Of a DNA stretch of 45,744 nucleotides, positions 43,232 to 45,744 are shown piece after piece. The stretch is from an uncultured Bacteroidales bacterium. Its GTDB lineage: Bacteria > Bacteroidota > Bacteroidia > Bacteroidales > Muribaculaceae. Below the pieces are notes generated by a model. That model was not told the DNA's origin and made no database searches. It worked only from the letters and a program-made list of their open reading frames with translations. Where the stretch lies: positions 1 through 45,744 of the forward strand of contig CACYSG010000015.1 of assembly GCA_902776955.1 (NCBI GenBank), written 5' to 3'. Numbering within the stretch: position 1 is the stretch's first letter; the number at the start of each line of letters is the position of its first letter. A program made the translations under genes and the position numbers.

Positions 43232-43795
43232 CTACTTATTATTGTAGTTGTTCATTGCGAACGTAACCCCTGACAGGCAGAAAGCCTTGATGGCGTCGAT
43301 GGCGACCTTGGCGCGGGCCGGTAGGGCAGCGAGTTCCTCGGGGGTGGGGTAGCCCAGGACGTAGTCCACTTGGGCGCCCGGCGGGAAGTCGTTGCCGATG
43401 CCGAAGCGCAGCCGTGCCCACTGCTGGCTCTGCAGCATCTCGTTGATGCTTTTCAGACCGTTGTGACCACCGTCGGCACCCTTGGGACGGATGCGTATCT
43501 GCCCGAAGGGTAGCGCGATGTCGTCAACGATGACCAGCAGGTGATCCAGGTCGATGTGCTCCTTGATCATCCAGTAGCGCACGGCCTCACCGCTCAGGTT
43601 CATGTAGGTCGAGGGCTTGAGCAGCAGCAGTTGCTGGTTCTTGACACGCATCTCGGCCACGGCCCCGTAGCGCTGGGTCGTGAAAACAATATTGGATGCC
43701 TCGGCGAGTGCATCCAATATTGTGAATCCTATGTTGTGGCGGGTCCCCTGGTACTCTGCACCAATGTTCCCCAGGCCGACAATGAGATATTTCAT
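43232..43795 (-). CDS. pth: Peptidyl-tRNA hydrolase
   Basis: This 187-aa protein carries the Pth active-site features: N10 in GLGNIG, catalytic H20 in TRHNIGF, N68 region in [11 protein letters not shown]93 region in VDDIALPFG, and the GGHNGLKSI loop. It frees tRNA from peptidyl-tRNA that drops off ribosomes. It lies 50 nt after rplY. Codons 24-37 contain a perfect 14-bp inverted repeat. Confidence 0.96.
   Translation of the reverse strand: MKYLIVGLGNIGAEYQGTRHNIGFTILDALAEASNIVFTTQRYGAVAEMRVKNQQLLLLKPSTYMNLSGEAVRYWMIKEHIDLDHLLVIVDDIALPFGQIRIRPKGADGGHNGLKSINEMLQSQQWARLRFGIGNDFPPGAQVDYVLGYPTPEELAALPARAKVAIDAIKAFCLSGVTFAMNNYNNK
43686..43723 (-). repeat. Perfect 14-bp inverted repeat inside pth
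   Basis: ACAATATTGGATGC (43686-43699) and GCATCCAATATTGT (43710-43723) flank a 10-nt loop within the pth coding sequence, at the codons for [13 protein letters not shown]. In mRNA it would form a stable hairpin about 75-110 nt after the pth start. No T-run follows. Confidence 0.75.
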
Positions 43796-43845
43796 AGGGG
43801 TGGGTTGTTATGCCGCGGCGATGAGCGTCGCGACAGTAGGGAACG

Positions 43846-44541
43846 TTACTCGGCAGCCTCGCCTTCGGCAGCCTCGCCTTCCTCGCTCTCGGCAGCAGCG
43901 TTGGCAGCAGCACGGGTGGTGCGTACACCAGCGATTACCAGGTCGGCAGCGCTTACGAGCTCGATGTTGTCGAACTTGCAGTCGCGAACCTTGATGGTCT
44001 TGCCGATCTCCAGACTGTCCACGTTGAGGATGATGGTCTCGGGAATGTCCTTGTACAGACCTTTCACCTTCACCTTCTTCATGCTCAGGTAGAGCTTACC
44101 ACCGGCCTTAACACCGACAGCGTGACCCTCGAGGTGCACGGGAATCTCAACGACAACGGGCTTGTCCTCGGTAACCTCCAGGAGGTCGATGTGGAGAACA
44201 GCGTCGCTAACGGGGTGGAACTGGAGGTCCTTCAGGACAGCCTTGCGGGTCTGGCCGTCATAGGTCAAGTCGATAACGCACACGTCGGTGCTGTAGATGA
44301 GCTTGCGAACATCGGCGAAGTTCACTACCAGGTCGGTGGTGATGATGCCCTTGCCGTCACGGCCAATGGGGACAACCTTCTCACCAGCGAGCAGCTTGCC
44401 GTTGTACTTACCGTCCTTGTCAAGGTCTACGAGCTTGCCACCATTCAGGACTACGGGAATTTTGTTCTCCTTGCGGAGGGCCTTTGCGGCCTTCTTGCCG
44501 AGGTCAGTGCGAGCCTCTGCGTTCAATTGATAAGTCTTCAT
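43846..44541 (-). CDS. rplY: 50S ribosomal protein bL25 / general stress protein Ctc
   Basis: This 231-aa two-domain Ctc-type bL25 has a 5S rRNA-binding N-terminal domain (about 1-90, NAEARTDLGKKAAKALRKENKIPVVLNGG) and a C-terminal beta domain (about 95-185, IDLLEVTEDKPVVVEIPVHLEGHAVGVKAGG). The acidic tail EEGEAAEGEAAE ends in a short duplication. It is the first gene of rplY-pth-hslR. Confidence 0.94.
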   Translation of the reverse strand: MKTYQLNAEARTDLGKKAAKALRKENKIPVVLNGGKLVDLDKDGKYNGKLLAGEKVVPIGRDGKGIITTDLVVNFADVRKLIYSTDVCVIDLTYDGQTRKAVLKDLQFHPVSDAVLHIDLLEVTEDKPVVVEIPVHLEGHAVGVKAGGKLYLSMKKVKVKGLYKDIPETIILNVDSLEIGKTIKVRDCKFDNIELVSAADLVIAGVRTTRAAANAAAESEEGEAAEGEAAE

Positions 44542-44635
44542 TTTTAATTGGTTGTGTTACTCAAAATTAAAGTAATTGGTTTATAAAAACGCTTCCTTTA
44601 ATTTCCCATCACACTGGAAAGTTCAAAAAAGCGCG

Positions 44636-44666
44636 GCAAAGATACAACAATTTTCCCAATCAGCAA
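44636..44666 (-). promoter_or_regulatory. Promoter of rplY-pth-hslR
   Basis: On the - strand TTG (complement of 44664-44666), 19 nt, then TATCTTTGC (complement of 44636-44644) is a full match to the Bacteroidota promoter. The leader before the rplY ATG is about 90 nt. Confidence 0.8.
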
Positions 44667-44704
44667 TACAATTATCGCGAAAATTACTCCTTGCCAGATA
44701 AAAT

Positions 44705-44731
44705 GAGTGCCAGCGGAACCCGCTGGCACTC
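44705..44731 (-). terminator. Terminator after tsf
   Basis: GAGTGCCAGCGG (44705-44716) and CCGCTGGCACTC (44720-44731) form a perfect 12-bp stem with a 3-nt loop. ATTTTAT follows on the - strand. It lies about 25 nt after the tsf stop. Confidence 0.88.
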
Positions 44732-44756
44732 AATCGGTGATATCTCGTTGATGAGA

Positions 44757-45743
44757 TTAGTCAACGTTGAGGTTGACACGCTTCAGGTCGATGGCCTTGA
44801 GGTCCTTGTCGGCGGCAGCGAGGAACTGTGCAACAGTCTCCTTGTTCTCGCCGGCCTCGTAAACCTGCTCCATCAGGACGTTCTCCTGATAGAACTTGTT
44901 GAGGCGACCCTGAGCGATGTTCTGAATCATCTGCTCGGGCATGTTGGCCTCCTTCTGCTTGGCGGTCTCGTCCATAAGCTTCAATGCCTCGGCAACCTGT
45001 TCCTCGGTCATGTAACCCTTGCGGATGGCCTCGTCGCGGTGCTCCTCGGTAGCGCAGTAGTAGGGGTTGAAACCGGCCTTCTTCAGGGCGTTCTCAACAG
45101 CCTTGCTAACCTGCTCGGCCTTGGTCTTGTCGATAGCCATGCGCAGCTCCTCGTCGATAACCTCCTGAGAGATCTGGTCGCGAGTGGCCTTGATGGGGTT
45201 CATCGAGGCAACCTGCATAGCGATAGCCTTGGCAACATCCTCGGCAACGTTCTCCTGGTTGAAGGCAACAGCTGCCGACAGCATACCGTTGAAGTGGTTG
45301 TAAACCACGGTCGAGGGGGCGTTCAGGCACTCATAGACACCCAATTCCATCTTCTCGCCGGTGATACCGCTCAGGGCGGTGATCTGCTCGCTCACGGCCT
45401 TGCCGTCCATCTGGAGGGCGTTGAGCTCGTCGAGGTTAGCAGGCTTCTGAGCCATTGCGAGGTCCAGGATAGCCTTGGCGAGGTTGACAAACTTCTCGTT
45501 CTTGGCAACGAAGTCGGTCTCACACTTGAGGGCGATGATAGCAGCGAACTTGCCGTCGGTCTTGCCGATAGCGATACCCTGAGCTGCCTGACGGTCTTCA
45601 CGCTTGGCGGCGATGGCCTGACCGCGCTTGCGGATCAGCTCCATGGCCTTGGTGATGTCGTTGTCGCTCTCGATGAGCGCCTTCTTGCAGTCGCTCAAGC
45701 CTGCGCCGGTCATGTCGCGCAGTTTCTTGATGTCATTGATGGT
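44757..45743 (-). CDS. tsf: Translation elongation factor Ts, 5'-truncated
   Basis: The frame is open to the window edge; the residues before the internal Met at 45713 read TINDIKKLRD, the standard EF-Ts start, so only a few N-terminal residues are missing. Signatures are MTGAGLSDCKKALIESDNDITKAMELIRKRG and KTDGKFAAIIALKCETDFVAKNEKF. EF-Ts recycles EF-Tu by GDP release. The Met at 45713 is internal and not the true start. rpsB is expected just outside. Confidence 0.95.
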   Translation of the reverse strand, partial: TINDIKKLRDMTGAGLSDCKKALIESDNDITKAMELIRKRGQAIAAKREDRQAAQGIAIGKTDGKFAAIIALKCETDFVAKNEKFVNLAKAILDLAMAQKPANLDELNALQMDGKAVSEQITALSGITGEKMELGVYECLNAPSTVVYNHFNGMLSAAVAFNQENVAEDVAKAIAMQVASMNPIKATRDQISQEVIDEELRMAIDKTKAEQVSKAVENALKKAGFNPYYCATEEHRDEAIRKGYMTEEQVAEALKLMDETAKQKEANMPEQMIQNIAQGRLNKFYQENVLMEQVYEAGENKETVAQFLAAADKDLKAIDLKRVNLNVD

Positions 45744-45744
45744 T

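Noticed and set aside
1-45744. tRNA, rRNA, riboswitch and complete IS elements
   Set aside because: I looked for conserved tRNA T-loop and anticodon patterns, rRNA cores and transposase motifs in the gaps and found none convincing.

Overview
The window is chromosomal DNA of a Bacteroidales bacterium, probably a gut commensal of the Muribaculaceae/Prevotellaceae type (the family is inferred). Supporting signs are a SusC/SusD polysaccharide locus, lipoproteins with typical Bacteroidota lipoboxes, C10 peptidases, few Shine-Dalgarno sequences, and many matches to the Bacteroidota promoter (TTG or TTTG, about 19-21 nt, then TAnnTTTG). The spc operon also runs secY-map-infA-rpmJ without adk.

Layout. 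(1) 1-10036, + strand: the end of the S10 operon plus the spc and alpha operons, from rpsQ (partial) to rplQ, ending in a strong terminator. uL14 (rplN) carries an apparent 14-nt deletion that scrambles its last residues. A structured 178-nt gap separates rpsK from rpsD-rpoA-rplQ. (2) 10037-10950: gene-free DNA packed with small hairpins and two copies of a dispersed repeat of about 100-120 bp; a third, inverted copy lies at 33969-34090. (3) 10957-12317, - strand: a ROK sugar kinase and a small lipoprotein. (4) 12546-15497, - strand: a secreted C10 cysteine peptidase with five tandem 97-residue repeats and a type-IX-like C-terminal tail. (5) 16125-27373, - strand: a beta-glucan-type polysaccharide utilization operon in transcription order susC, susD, surface glycan-binding lipoprotein, GH16 lipoprotein and a GH5-GH3 fusion, with a divergent membrane regulator at 27704-29350. 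(6) 29782-33849, + strand: two secreted peptidases, M6-like and C10, both ending in dockerin-like domains. (7) 34359-36766, - strand: acpP-fabF-rnc, with hairpins at both gene junctions. (8) 37176-42535: rnz, divergent from holB and an AddB-like Fe-S nuclease. (9) 42547-45743, - strand: rplY-pth-hslR, with a heptanucleotide repeat tract in front of hslR, then tsf, cut by the window edge.

How it fits together. The PUL is a self-contained glycan module: surface capture (SGBP, SusD), endo-cleavage (GH16), TonB-dependent import (SusC), final hydrolysis (GH5-GH3) and a membrane sensor. The ROK kinase could phosphorylate released glucose, but it is a separate transcription unit. The three secreted peptidases point to a protein-degrading surface or secreted repertoire with two different C-terminal fates. 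I see no phage, CRISPR array, complete IS, tRNA or rRNA gene. I found no clear candidate for a wholly new multi-gene system; the least explained signals are the repeat families and the intra-operon hairpins.
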